Part shown: positions 1-8,066 of the stretch, piece after piece | Layout: the number at the start of each line of letters is the position of its first letter | How positions within the stretch are numbered: the stretch's first letter is position 1 | Origin: Candidatus Omnitrophota bacterium | GTDB taxonomy: Bacteria > Omnitrophota > Gorgyraeia > Duberdicusellales > Duberdicusellaceae | Direction of reading: 5' to 3' | Assembly (NCBI GenBank): GCA_021163425.1 | Contig: JAGGWS010000036.1 | Span: forward strand, 1-46,421 | Length of the DNA stretch: 46,421 bases | Notes under the pieces: model-generated | Database searches by the model: none | Told to the model about the DNA's origin: nothing | Seen by the model: the letters and a program-made list of their open reading frames with translations, nothing else | Made by a program: the position numbers and the translations under genes

Positions 1-2
1 CA

Positions 3-107
3 GATGGGATATTTAGAATTCTGTTTAATACAAAATGGAGATGGCCCTGGAGAAAGAAAAAGCAAAATAACGAAAAACAGCTCTTCCTCTTTCCCTTACT
101 AACTTAA
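3..107 (+). CDS. C-terminal end of an unidentified protein (partial)
   Basis: An open frame enters from the window edge and stops with TAA at 105-107, giving 34 residues. The tail is Trp- and Lys-rich (WRWPWRKKK) followed by a hydrophobic end (LFLFPLLT). I do not recognise it. A second frame (from base 1, stop near 114) is also open, so the frame choice is uncertain. It sits directly upstream of a promoter and is probably the last gene of the preceding operon. Confidence 0.35.
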   Translation, partial: DGIFRILFNTKWRWPWRKKKQNNEKQLFLFPLLT

Positions 108-138
108 AAATTTTGGGGAAACTCCAGGTAAAATATTA

Positions 139-166
139 TTGACATCAATTTTAGAATGTGTTAATT
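139..166 (+). promoter_or_regulatory. Sigma-70-type promoter of the TPR gene
   Basis: Consensus -35 TTGACA (139-144), 16-nt spacer, weak -10 TTAATT (161-166). The ATG follows 10 nt after the -10 box, so the transcript would start at or almost at the start codon. The only purine-rich stretch (AAAGAG) abuts the ATG, too close for a Shine-Dalgarno. Confidence 0.5.
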
Positions 167-176
167 TGATAAAGAG

Positions 177-998
177 ATGAAGAGATGGTTTATGCTGAGT
201 CTTTTTTCTCTGACTTTCTTCTGGGGAGAAGCTGTTAGTTCTTCTCCAGTTAAAGAGCAGGCTAAGGTTTATCGAGAAGAAGGTTACAAACTTCAGAGTC
301 AGGGGAATTTAGAGGGAGCTTTAAGCTTTTATCTTAAAGCTATTCAAATAGACCCAAGTTTTAAAGAAGCTTATAATGATTTAGGGATAGTCTATGAGGG
401 TTTAGGAGATTTAGATAGAGCAGAAGCGATGTATTTAAAAGCTTTAGAAATAGACCCCCATTATTCAGCTCCTTATGCTAATTTAGGTTTTTTATACGAG
501 AAGAAAAATCAACCCCGCAAGGCAATTTTTTATTGGAAGAAAAGGTATAAATTAGCTGAGAAAGGTGATTACTGGCGAGGTAAGGCTCGTCAGCATCTTT
601 TAAAATTGGGAGCTTTTGAAGAGATAAGAAGAGAAGAATTAGAGAAAAAAGCAGCTCAACTTTCCCAAGAGGTAATCTCTGAGAGAGAGCAAGAGCGTTT
701 AAGAAAATTGGAGGAGGCAAAACTTCATTTTGACCTGGGTTTTAAAGCTTTAACTAAGCATTCTTACCAGGAAGCTGAGAAGGAATTTGGTAAGGTATTA
801 AAACTTAACCCTCCGGATAAAGACCTTATCTCTAAAGCTGAAGAATATCATAAGACAGCTAAAGAGGAAGCTTTAAAAGAGAATATTGAAGACCGTCTTG
901 AGAATTCTTTAAACTACCTTAAGGAAGGAGATTATCTTTCCCTAATCCAGGAACTGAGAAAAGCAATTAATTCAGTACCGAAAATTTTCCGGAAATAA
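177..998 (+). CDS. Secreted tetratricopeptide-repeat protein
   Basis: 273 residues. The N-terminus (MKRWFMLSLFSLTFFWGEA) looks like a signal peptide with cleavage around residues 20-23. Three TPR-like units follow at about residues 29-130, with typical signatures (AYNDLGIVYEGLGDLDRAE; APYANLGFLYEKKNQPRKA). A charged, probably coiled-coil segment (about 145-185) leads to another TPR-like pair with the motif SYQEAEKEFGKVLKLNP. Such proteins are periplasmic or membrane-associated scaffolds; no specific partner can be named. It is transcribed from its own promoter and is not overlapped by polA. The start is the first ATG and lies close to the predicted transcription start. Confidence 0.8.
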   Translation: MKRWFMLSLFSLTFFWGEAVSSSPVKEQAKVYREEGYKLQSQGNLEGALSFYLKAIQIDPSFKEAYNDLGIVYEGLGDLDRAEAMYLKALEIDPHYSAPYANLGFLYEKKNQPRKAIFYWKKRYKLAEKGDYWRGKARQHLLKLGAFEEIRREELEKKAAQLSQEVISEREQERLRKLEEAKLHFDLGFKALTKHSYQEAEKEFGKVLKLNPPDKDLISKAEEYHKTAKEEALKENIEDRLENSLNYLKEGDYLSLIQELRKAINSVPKIFRK

Positions 999-1074
999 TT
1001 CTTATTTTTGCTCTATCATTAACCCAGAAAAATTAAAGTTTTAACCGGCGTTAGATTCATTCCTGAAGCCTGAT

Positions 1075-1104
1075 TTGTAGTACATTATAAAACTATAAAA
1101 TAAT
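1075..1104 (+). promoter_or_regulatory. Possible polA promoter
   Basis: TTGTAG (1075-1080) followed by an A/T-rich run with several -10-like hexamers; AATAAT at 1099-1104 gives an 18-nt spacer and TAAAAT at 1096-1101 a 15-nt spacer. The AT-rich background makes this a weak call. Confidence 0.3.
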
Positions 1105-1136
1105 CTTTTAATCTCAAGGTGAGAGAACTAACATAG

Positions 1137-3671
1137 ATGTATGGGCAGAGATTTTTTTCAGAGAATACCGTTTACCTTATAGATGGTTCAAGTTTTTCTT
1201 ATCGAGCTTTTTTTGCTATAAAAGGCTTGAGCACCTCTCAGGGTTTTCCCACTGGGGCTATCTTTGGGTTTTTGAATACCTTAAGGAGGATTCTTAAAGA
1301 ATTTAATCCCCTATATTTAGCTGTATGCTTTGATGTTTCTCGTAAGACTTTTCGCCAGGAGAAATTTAAAGATTACAAAATTAGTAGAACTCCAGTGCCC
1401 GACAGTTTTAAAATTCAAATCCCCTGGATAAAAAAAGTAATAAGAGCCTTTTCTCTGCCGGTAGTAGAGTTAGAGGGTTTTGAAGCTGATGATTTAATTG
1501 CCAGTTTAGCCCAAAAAGCAAAAGATAAAGGTTTTAAGTGTGTAATATTTAGTTCAGATAAAGATATCTTTCAGGTTATAGAAGATAAATTAATTATGGT
1601 ATATAATCTCCATAAAAATATTCTTTATGATGAAGATAAAGTTAAAGAAAGTTTAGGGATAGCTCCTAAGTTTATTCCTGATTTTTTGGCTCTCTGCGGA
1701 GATTCTATAGACGATATCCCGGGAGTAAAAGGGATAGGTCCTAAAAATGCCAGTTTTCTCATTAGAAGCTTTGAAACTATTGAGAATCTTCTAAGGAATA
1801 TAGATTCTCTTCCTAAAGAATCTTTAAAGAGAGCAATTTTAAATTCTCAAAAAGCTATGCTTTTGAGTAAAGATTTAGCTTTATTGAGGAGAGATGTGCC
1901 TCTAAATTTGGATATTAAAGACCTTAAAGTAGGAAAACCTGACTATCTTCAACTTCAGAGTCTATGTCGAGAATTGGAATTCAAATCTTTACTTGAAGAA
2001 TTCTCAATAGAGTCTCCCCACAAGAGAGAAGAGGTAATTTTAAAAGAACTCACTACCGGAGTTATCCTTAAAATAAAAGAGAACAAGAAGTTAATATTTT
2101 ATTTAGGAGAAGATTCGCTCTTTATTTATTATTCAGGAGAAGTTTATCTCCTCAGAGAAATAGATAGAATTAAAGAAATTTTTGAAAATCCTCAAATAGA
2201 GAAGGTCTCCTTTGACTTAAAAAGAGTTGTTTTGAAACTGACTTCTTTTAATATAGAGGTTAAGCCTCCTTATTTTGATGTGATGGTCGCTGGATATCTT
2301 CTTAAGTCTTATTTGCAGGAATTGAGTTTAGAAAATCTTATCTGGGAATTTTTAAGAAAGAATCTTTTTCAAACAAGAGAAGCCCAAAGAGTCCAATTTA
2401 TAGCTCAACTTTATTCTTTGTTTAAAGAAAGACTTAAAGAGGAATCTTTACAAAGCCTCTTTTCCGACATCGAGATGCCTCTTATTGAGGTTTTAGCCTG
2501 GATGGAGAGCCATCCTTTAAAAATTAACTTAGATTATCTTAAAGAAATATCCACTTCTTTTAAGGGAAGACAATCTTTTTTAGAAAAAGAAATTTACAGT
2601 TTAGCTAATATAAAATTTAATCTCAATTCTCCTAAACAGCTTGCTGATGTCCTTTTTAATAGACTTTCTTTAAGACCCGTTAAGAAGACAAAGACTGGTT
2701 TTTCCACAAATGAAGACTCTTTAAATAAATTGAGGAAGGAACATCCTATAGTGGAAAAGATTTTAGAATATAGAAAGCTTGCTAAACTTCTTTCTACTTA
2801 TATAGAACCCTTCATAAATCAAATAGAACAGAAAGGGAGGCTCTATCCTCAATTCAGTCAGGTAGGCACTGCTACCGGGAGGTTAGTTTCTTTTTCTCCT
2901 AATCTTCAGAATATCCCCATTAAAGGAGAAGGGGCAAAAAAGATAAGAGGAGCCTTTGTTTCTTCCTTTAAAGAAGGGTTAATTTTGAGCGCAGACTATT
3001 CCCAGATAGAATTAAGAGTTTTAGCTCATATTTCCCGGGATTCCCAGCTTATTCAAGCTTTCCATAGAGATGAGGATATTCATAGATTTACTGCTTCTTT
3101 ACTTTTTTCTAAGCCTCCTGAGGAGATTTCTTCTCAGGAAAGAGAGTTTGCCAAGAGGATTAACTTTGGGATAGTTTACGGAATGAGCCCTTATGGATTA
3201 TCTAAAGAATTAGGAGTTTCTTCAGAGGAAGCCCAGATATTTATTTCTGAGTATTTTTTGCGTTATCCTAAGGTTGAAGAGTACATTAAGAAGGTAATTG
3301 AAGAGGCTAAAACTTACAAGTATGTTAAGACTCTTTTTGGTCGAAGAAGGTATTTAGAAAATATAGATAGCCCTAATACTTCTCTCCAGGAATATGCTTT
3401 TCGTCAGGCAGTGAATTCACCTATCCAGGGCACAGCTGCTGACATTATAAAATTAGCAATGATAAAAATTTTTAGAGAATTTAGAGAAAGGCAGATTAAG
3501 TCTTATCTATTAATCCAGATTCACGATGAGCTTGTTTTTGATGTTCAAAAACAAGAATTAGATTTAGTTTCTTCTTTAGTAAGGAAGATAATGGAGGAGG
3601 TAGTTATTTTAGATGTGCCTTTAAAGGTAAATATTCACTGGGGCCAGAGCTGGTTAGAAGCTACTAAGTAA
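1137..3671 (+). CDS. polA: DNA polymerase I
   Basis: 844 residues. The N-terminal 5'-3' exonuclease/FEN domain (about 1-290) has the YLIDGSSFSYRAFFAI start, FEADDLIASLA, SSDKDIFQ and the helix-hairpin-helix GVKGIGPKNA. The C-terminal family A polymerase domain shows motif A DYSQIELR (Asp620), motif B RINFGIVYG and motif C HDEL (Asp797), so polymerase activity is expected. The middle region resembles a 3'-5' exonuclease fold (VSFDLKRV, PYFDVMVAGYLL), but the usual first DxE metal-binding motif is not seen, so proofreading is probably lost, as in Taq polymerase. An AAGGTGAG stretch lies 13 nt before the ATG, a somewhat long spacing. The protein acts in Okazaki-fragment processing and repair. 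glgA follows after 25 bp. Confidence 0.96.
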   Translation: MYGQRFFSENTVYLIDGSSFSYRAFFAIKGLSTSQGFPTGAIFGFLNTLRRILKEFNPLYLAVCFDVSRKTFRQEKFKDYKISRTPVPDSFKIQIPWIKKVIRAFSLPVVELEGFEADDLIASLAQKAKDKGFKCVIFSSDKDIFQVIEDKLIMVYNLHKNILYDEDKVKESLGIAPKFIPDFLALCGDSIDDIPGVKGIGPKNASFLIRSFETIENLLRNIDSLPKESLKRAILNSQKAMLLSKDLALLRRDVPLNLDIKDLKVGKPDYLQLQSLCRELEFKSLLEEFSIESPHKREEVILKELTTGVILKIKENKKLIFYLGEDSLFIYYSGEVYLLREIDRIKEIFENPQIEKVSFDLKRVVLKLTSFNIEVKPPYFDVMVAGYLLKSYLQELSLENLIWEFLRKNLFQTREAQRVQFIAQLYSLFKERLKEESLQSLFSDIEMPLIEVLAWMESHPLKINLDYLKEISTSFKGRQSFLEKEIYSLANIKFNLNSPKQLADVLFNRLSLRPVKKTKTGFSTNEDSLNKLRKEHPIVEKILEYRKLAKLLSTYIEPFINQIEQKGRLYPQFSQVGTATGRLVSFSPNLQNIPIKGEGAKKIRGAFVSSFKEGLILSADYSQIELRVLAHISRDSQLIQAFHRDEDIHRFTASLLFSKPPEEISSQEREFAKRINFGIVYGMSPYGLSKELGVSSEEAQIFISEYFLRYPKVEEYIKKVIEEAKTYKYVKTLFGRRRYLENIDSPNTSLQEYAFRQAVNSPIQGTAADIIKLAMIKIFREFRERQIKSYLLIQIHDELVFDVQKQELDLVSSLVRKIMEEVVILDVPLKVNIHWGQSWLEATK

Positions 3672-3696
3672 AAGCAAGGATAAGGAGGTCTTAAGG

Positions 3697-5088
3697 ATGA
3701 AAGTAGTTATTTTTTCTTCTGAAGTTTTTCCCTTTGCCAAGACCGGAGGGTTAGCCGATGTAACCGGAGCTTTACCTCTGGGTTTAGAAGAAGCAGGCTT
3801 AGAAGTGAAAGTATTTATGCCTCTCTATAAAAATATAAAGCCTGAAGTTGTTAATGAGGAATTTGGTGTTTCTAAAATTGGTAAGAATATAGAGGTAATA
3901 TTTATAAGAAACGATAATTATTATCTGCGAGATTATCTTTACAATACACCTTCCGGAGATTATCCTGATAATTTAGAAAGGTTTAGTTTTTTCTGTAGAA
4001 AATCTTTAGAGGTTCTTAAAAAGGTAGAATTTCAACCTCAAATTTTACATTGTAATGACTGGCAGACTGCTCTTATCCCTTTATATTTGGAAGTCTTAAA
4101 GAATAACGAGCCCTTTTTTAGAAATTCCAAGACTCTCCTTACTATCCATAACCTGGCTTATCAGGGAATATTCCCTTTAGATAAATTTAAACTTCTCAAC
4201 CTTCCTCAGGATTATCAGGAGGTTTTAGAGATTTATTCTCAACTTAACTTTCTTAAGGCAGGCATTGTTAAAGCTAACTGGATAAATACAGTAAGCCCTA
4301 CTTATAGCCAGGAGATTCAGACCAGGGAATACGGGTGTGGTTTAGAAGATGTTTTGAGAGAAAATAGTTTTAAACTTTCCGGTATTTTAAATGCTATAGA
4401 TTATAATGTCTGGGAGCCTTCTAAAGATAACTATATTTACTTTAAATATGGTCCTGAGAGTTTAGAGAAGAAGATAGAGAATAAGTTATCTTTTCAGAAA
4501 GATTTTTCTCTTAAAGTAGATAAAGAAGTTTTCTTATTGGGTGTGGTTTGCCGGCTGGCTGAGCAAAAGGGTATAGATATTCTCTCTGAAGCTCTCCCTG
4601 AGCTTCTCTCTAATTACCAAGTAGTAATTTTGGGCACAGGCGAAGAGAGATACCATCAAAAGCTTTCTTCTTTAGCTGAGAATTTTCCTCAAAATTTCTC
4701 TCTCCATCTTAAATTTGATGAGAGTTTAGCCCATAAAATTTATGCTAGTGTAGATGCTTTTCTTATACCTTCAAGATTTGAACCTTGTGGTCTTTCTCAA
4801 ATGATAAGTTTTAGATATGCTACGATACCCATTGTACGGGCAATAGGAGGACTTAAGGATACAGTGATTGATTATTCTCAGGATAAAGAAAAGGGCTGTG
4901 GCTTTGTTTTTTATGAATATGGTGCTTCTTCTTTAATTGAGGCAACAGATAAAGCTTTTAAGCTATTTTCTCAGGATAGGAAATCCTGGGAGAATATTCA
5001 GAAGAGAATTTCCCGATTAGATTTTTCTTGGTCTAAGACAGCCAGAGATTATCTTAATCTCTACAATTCAATTGTAGCCCCAGATTAA
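3697..5088 (+). CDS. glgA: Glycogen synthase (ADP-glucose type)
   Basis: 463 residues, GT5 family, GT-B fold. The N-terminal ADP-glucose-binding loop FAKTGGLADVTGALP (Lys15) is present. The HCNDWQTAL and LTIHNLAYQGIFP motifs lie in the N-lobe. The C-lobe has LAEQKGIDIL and the catalytic region SRFEPCGLSQMISFRY. It elongates alpha-1,4-glucan from ADP-glucose. A strong AAGGAGG lies upstream of the ATG. No other glycogen gene (glgB, glgC, glgP) is in the window. coaE starts one base after its stop, implying co-transcription. Confidence 0.95.
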   Translation: MKVVIFSSEVFPFAKTGGLADVTGALPLGLEEAGLEVKVFMPLYKNIKPEVVNEEFGVSKIGKNIEVIFIRNDNYYLRDYLYNTPSGDYPDNLERFSFFCRKSLEVLKKVEFQPQILHCNDWQTALIPLYLEVLKNNEPFFRNSKTLLTIHNLAYQGIFPLDKFKLLNLPQDYQEVLEIYSQLNFLKAGIVKANWINTVSPTYSQEIQTREYGCGLEDVLRENSFKLSGILNAIDYNVWEPSKDNYIYFKYGPESLEKKIENKLSFQKDFSLKVDKEVFLLGVVCRLAEQKGIDILSEALPELLSNYQVVILGTGEERYHQKLSSLAENFPQNFSLHLKFDESLAHKIYASVDAFLIPSRFEPCGLSQMISFRYATIPIVRAIGGLKDTVIDYSQDKEKGCGFVFYEYGASSLIEATDKAFKLFSQDRKSWENIQKRISRLDFSWSKTARDYLNLYNSIVAPD

Positions 5089-5089
5089 A

Positions 5090-5686
5090 ATGCTTTTGAT
5101 AGGGTTAACCGGCGGGTTTTTAACCGGTAAGAGTAGTTTAGCTAAGTTTTTGAAAAAGAAAGGGTTAAAAGTTTTAGACGTAGATAGATTATACAACAAT
5201 CTTTTAAAAAAGAGCCATTTAAAGAAAAAGCTAATAAAAATATTTGGAGAAAATATTTTAAATAAGACCAAGATTTCTAAGAAAAAACTCCGGAAGAAAA
5301 TCCTCACTAACCCTGCTCTTTTAAAAGAATTAGAAAGGTTAACGCATCCTCTTATTATAAAAGAAATGCATAAAGCAATTAAAACCTTTAAGAAAAAAAC
5401 TGAGGTTTTGATAGTAGAGGTTCCTCTTCTTTATGAGAAAGGTTTAGAAAAATTCTTTGATAAGGTTGTTGTGGTCAGTTCTGCTAAAAGGGCTCAATTT
5501 CAGAGAGCAAAAAGTTTAGGCTATTCAGATAGAGAGACAAACTTTTTTATTAAGAATCAGCTCCCTTTGAAGGTTAAGGAAAAGAAAGCTGATTGGGTGA
5601 TTAGTAATTCAGGTAGTTTAAAGGATTTAAAAGAAAGAGCTGATTTTTTGGCAAAAGAGATTTCTAAGGTCCAGAAGTTTAATTAG
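5090..5686 (+). CDS. coaE: Dephospho-CoA kinase
   Basis: 198 residues, normal for the family. P-loop GLTGGFLTGKS is at the N-terminus, followed by the DVDRLYN acceptor-site motif, LERLTHPLII and the VEVPLLYEKG lid region. It phosphorylates the ribose 3'-OH of dephospho-CoA in the last CoA step. It is very Lys-rich, consistent with the AT bias. It abuts glgA. The pantothenate kinase coaX, the first step of the same pathway, lies at 24208-24960 in the same window. Confidence 0.92.
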   Translation: MLLIGLTGGFLTGKSSLAKFLKKKGLKVLDVDRLYNNLLKKSHLKKKLIKIFGENILNKTKISKKKLRKKILTNPALLKELERLTHPLIIKEMHKAIKTFKKKTEVLIVEVPLLYEKGLEKFFDKVVVVSSAKRAQFQRAKSLGYSDRETNFFIKNQLPLKVKEKKADWVISNSGSLKDLKERADFLAKEISKVQKFN

Positions 5687-5732
5687 GAAATTTATTTAGA
5701 ATTTAAAATTTTTTAACCAGGAGGAAGGTAAA

Positions 5733-6980
5733 ATGGATATCGGAACCTTAAAGGAGATGAAGATTTCTGAACTTAATAAGGTGGCTAAAGAGCTTGCTAT
5801 TAACGGGGTAAGTGGTCTTAGGAAACAAGATTTGATATTTAAGATACTGCAAGCTCAGGCAGAAAAGGAAGGTTTAATGTTTGGCTCAGGGGTTTTGGAG
5901 GTTTTATCTGAAGGTTTTGGCTTTTTAAGGTCCCCTAATTATAATTATCTTCCTTCTCCTGATGATATTTATGTTTCACCTTCTCAAATAAGGAAATTTT
6001 CCCTTAAGACTGGAGACACTGTAAGTGGTCAGATAAGGCCACCCAAGGAGAACGAGAAGTATTTTGCTCTCTTGAAAGTAGAAGCAGTTAATTTTGAAGA
6101 CCCTGAAGAAGCTAAAGAAAGGGTTCTCTTTGATAATTTAACTCCTATATATCCTAAGGAGAGGTTTATCTTAGAGACTAAGCCTGAAGAGGTATCTACC
6201 CGGATTTTAGACCTGCTCGTTCCTATTGGTAAAGGTCAACGTGGTCTTATAGTTGCTCCTCCTTATAGTGGGAAAACCGTTCTTCTTCAGAAAGTAGCTA
6301 ATTCCATTATGGCTAACCATCCCGACGTTATTCTTATAGTGCTTCTTATCGATGAACGGCCTGAAGAAGTTACTGAAATGAAGAGGATAGTGAAGGGTGA
6401 AGTCATAAGTTCTACCTTTGATGAGCCTGCAGATAGACATATTCAGGTAGCTGAAATGGTTTTGGAGAAAGCAAAAAGGCTGGTGGAACATAAAAGAGAT
6501 GTAGTTATTCTCTTGGATAGTATTACCCGGTTAGCTCGAGCCTACAATCTGGTAGAACCTCATTCAGGAAGAATTCTTTCTGGAGGTATAGACTCCAATG
6601 CTTTACATAAACCGAAGAGGTTTTTTGGGGCAGCCCGAGCAGTTGAAGAAGGAGGCTCTTTAACTATAATTGCTACAGCTTTAATAGATACCGGTTCCCG
6701 AATGGATGATGTAATATTTGAGGAATTTAAAGGCACAGGAAATATGGAGATAACTTTAGACAGAAATATCTTTCAGAGAAGAATTTACCCTTCAGTGGAT
6801 ATTAAACGTTCAAATACTCGGAGAGAAGAGCTCTTGCTTCATCCTGATGAATTGAGGAGAATCTGGATTTTAAGAAAAGTTTTAAATGATTTAAATTCTA
6901 TAGAAGCAATAGAACTTTTGATTGAGAAGATGTCTAAGACTAAGTCCAATGCTGAATTCTTGCTTTCAATGAATCAGTAA
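5733..6980 (+). CDS. rho: Transcription termination factor Rho
   Basis: 415 residues, normal size. The N-terminal Rho-N helical segment ([20 protein letters not shown]) is followed by the cold-shock-like RNA-binding domain ([22 protein letters not shown]). The RecA-type ATPase has Walker A APPYSGKT (Lys181; most homologues have APPKAGKT), the [10 protein letters not shown] segment, Walker [17 protein letters not shown], and the Q-loop and R-loop regions ([27 protein letters not shown]). A strong AGGAGGAAGG precedes the ATG. It probably ends the coaE-rho transcription unit; only a 4-bp weak hairpin follows. Confidence 0.96.
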   Translation: MDIGTLKEMKISELNKVAKELAINGVSGLRKQDLIFKILQAQAEKEGLMFGSGVLEVLSEGFGFLRSPNYNYLPSPDDIYVSPSQIRKFSLKTGDTVSGQIRPPKENEKYFALLKVEAVNFEDPEEAKERVLFDNLTPIYPKERFILETKPEEVSTRILDLLVPIGKGQRGLIVAPPYSGKTVLLQKVANSIMANHPDVILIVLLIDERPEEVTEMKRIVKGEVISSTFDEPADRHIQVAEMVLEKAKRLVEHKRDVVILLDSITRLARAYNLVEPHSGRILSGGIDSNALHKPKRFFGAARAVEEGGSLTIIATALIDTGSRMDDVIFEEFKGTGNMEITLDRNIFQRRIYPSVDIKRSNTRREELLLHPDELRRIWILRKVLNDLNSIEAIELLIEKMSKTKSNAEFLLSMNQ

Positions 6981-7097
6981 TTAAGAGACGCTCTCCTTTT
7001 CTAACATTTCTGTTTTAAATAAAAATGTTTTAAAGATTTGAATATTTTTAACTCCTTGCCAGATAGCTGGGGAAATGGGGATTCAGTAGCTAAATAC

Positions 7098-7125
7098 TTG
7101 CGAGTTTTTTAATCTATGGTAAAAT
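7098..7125 (+). promoter_or_regulatory. Promoter of the intron-containing tRNA-Arg gene
   Basis: -35 TTGCGA (7098-7103), 16-nt spacer, extended -10 TGG-TAAAAT (7117-7125). Predicted start is near 7132, about a dozen bases before the mature tRNA 5' end at 7144. Confidence 0.6.
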
Positions 7126-7178
7126 TTTTATGCTGTTAAGCGTGCGCCCGTAGCTCAACAGGATAGAGCATCTGCCTT

Positions 7179-7843
7179 CAAAGAGGAGCCTCTATGCGGA
7201 AATGAACGCATAGAGTGGATGTGGCTGTATGCAAGGAAGTCCTCCTTTTTCTTAAGGAAAAGGATGGATCACTTGCAGGAAACCTTTATATCCAAGGGCG
7301 GAGGCAAAATTTAAAAGGAAAGGAGGTGAGAGTGCATCATACAAAGGTCAAAGCGGATATAGGGTTTGCAAATGTTATCTCTGATTTAGTAGAAAAAGGA
7401 TATGTGCCTTGTATTCCCATTTCTGAGCACCAACATTACGACTTACTAGCGGTGTTAAAAGATGGGGAGGTTGTAAAGATTCAAGTAAAATATGCGCATC
7501 TCAAAAAGAATGGTACTATTGAGGTGAAGTTCAGAACAAGTTGGGTAGATAAGAAAGGAACTCACACTCGACGCTATAAAAAGGAGGATTTCGATTACTA
7601 CGCTATCTATTGCCCTGAGAAAGAGAAGGTACTGTATGTACCCAATGCTCCTAATTGCCCAAAAGCTATCCGCTTTGACAAACCTAGCAACAATCAGAGT
7701 AAGTACATAAAATGGGCCTCCGCTTACTTTGATATAAAGGGATCCTCAGAGACTATACGCCGCAGGCCTGAGATGGCTAAGACATAGTCCAGACCACAAT
7801 CCCGATATGTTTGTCGGGAGCCGAAGAAATTCGGAGTGGTAAG
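7179..7843 (+). mobile_element. Group I self-splicing intron in the tRNA-Arg anticodon loop
   Basis: 665 nt, inserted after U7178 and ending in G7843, as group I introns require. P1: exon CCUU (7175-7178) with GAGG (7183-7186), with a U.G pair at the splice site. P2: 7190-7198/7207-7215, 9 bp. P3: GUGGC 7221-7225/GCCGC 7759-7763. P4: UGCAAG 7230-7235/CUUGCA 7272-7277. P5: hairpin 7244-7263. P6: 7283-7292/7731-7740, 10 bp. P6a: 7298-7305/7716-7723, 8 bp, with the endonuclease gene in its loop. P7: GACUAU 7751-7756/AUAGUC 7784-7789, within CAGAGACUAUACG and AAGACAUAGUCC, the classic R and S elements. P8: 7766-7768/7775-7777. P9: 7801-7805/7814-7818. P9.1: 7821-7825/7830-7834 with a GAAA tetraloop. 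The tRNA position suggests subgroup IC3. Confidence 0.93.
7332..7787 (+). CDS. Intron-encoded PD-(D/E)XK homing endonuclease (I-Ssp6803I-like)
   Basis: I start at GTG 7332, five bases after a perfect AGGAGG (7321-7326), giving 151 residues. The frame is open back to 7215, but those 39 codons are the ribozyme P3-P6 core. The sequence begins VHHTKVKADIGFANVI and has HYDLLAV...KIQVK, placing Asp37, Gln51 and Lys53 as the nuclease triad. Then come a FRTSWVDKKGTHTRRYKKEDFDYYAIYC segment and Tyr/Pro-rich strands. This matches the group I intron-associated PD-(D/E)XK family whose type is I-Ssp6803I from the Synechocystis tRNA-fMet intron, about 150 residues. The expected role is to cleave intronless tRNA-Arg alleles and drive homing. 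The stop codon lies inside P7', so the last ~24 codons double as P6a', P6', P7, P3' and P8. Confidence 0.88.
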   Translation: MHHTKVKADIGFANVISDLVEKGYVPCIPISEHQHYDLLAVLKDGEVVKIQVKYAHLKKNGTIEVKFRTSWVDKKGTHTRRYKKEDFDYYAIYCPEKEKVLYVPNAPNCPKAIRFDKPSNNQSKYIKWASAYFDIKGSSETIRRRPEMAKT

Positions 7844-8013
7844 CTAAGCAGAGGGTTGCAGGTTCGAGTCCTGCCGGGCGCGCTAATTCCATCTTTTTCC
7901 TAATCCTTCTTGCATTCTTTCCCTTATTTTAAAAGGATAAGAAGACATATTTTCTTAATCAGGAAAATTCATTACTATTCTTTGGAGAGTTTTCTAAAAT
8001 TTTCTTCTTTAAA

Positions 8014-8042
8014 TTGACAGGGGCATTTTTTTATGTTAATTT
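8014..8042 (+). promoter_or_regulatory. Probable proC promoter
   Basis: Consensus TTGACA (8014-8019), 17-nt spacer and TAATTT (8037-8042). Lies between the tRNA 3' end and proC. The -10 is weak. Confidence 0.45.
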
Positions 8043-8066
8043 AATCCCTAAAAATAATAAGAGAAA

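Larger units (their letters stand above)
7144..7882 (+). tRNA. tRNA-Arg(UCU), interrupted by a group I intron
   Basis: Exon 1 is 7144-7178 and exon 2 is 7844-7882, giving a 74-nt mature tRNA. Acceptor strands GCGCCCG (7144-7150) and CGGGCGC (7875-7881) pair fully, with discriminator G7882. The D-stem is GCTC/GAGC (7153-7156, 7166-7169). The anticodon stem is TCTGC/GCAGA (7171-7175, 7848-7852). The T-arm is GCAGG-TTCGAGT-CCTGC (7858-7874). The joined anticodon loop is C-U-[UCU]-A-A, so it reads AGA and AGG. No 3' CCA is encoded (bases CTA follow), so CCA must be added enzymatically. The split lies after U34. Placing it after C35 would also restore the loop, but then the intron would not end in G. 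Confidence 0.93.

Noticed and set aside
7215-7331. N-terminal extension of the intron endonuclease (39 codons from GTG 7215)
   Set aside because: These bases form P3, P4, P5, P6 and P6a strands of the ribozyme, and the GTG at 7332 has a perfect Shine-Dalgarno. The protein from 7332 matches the family length.
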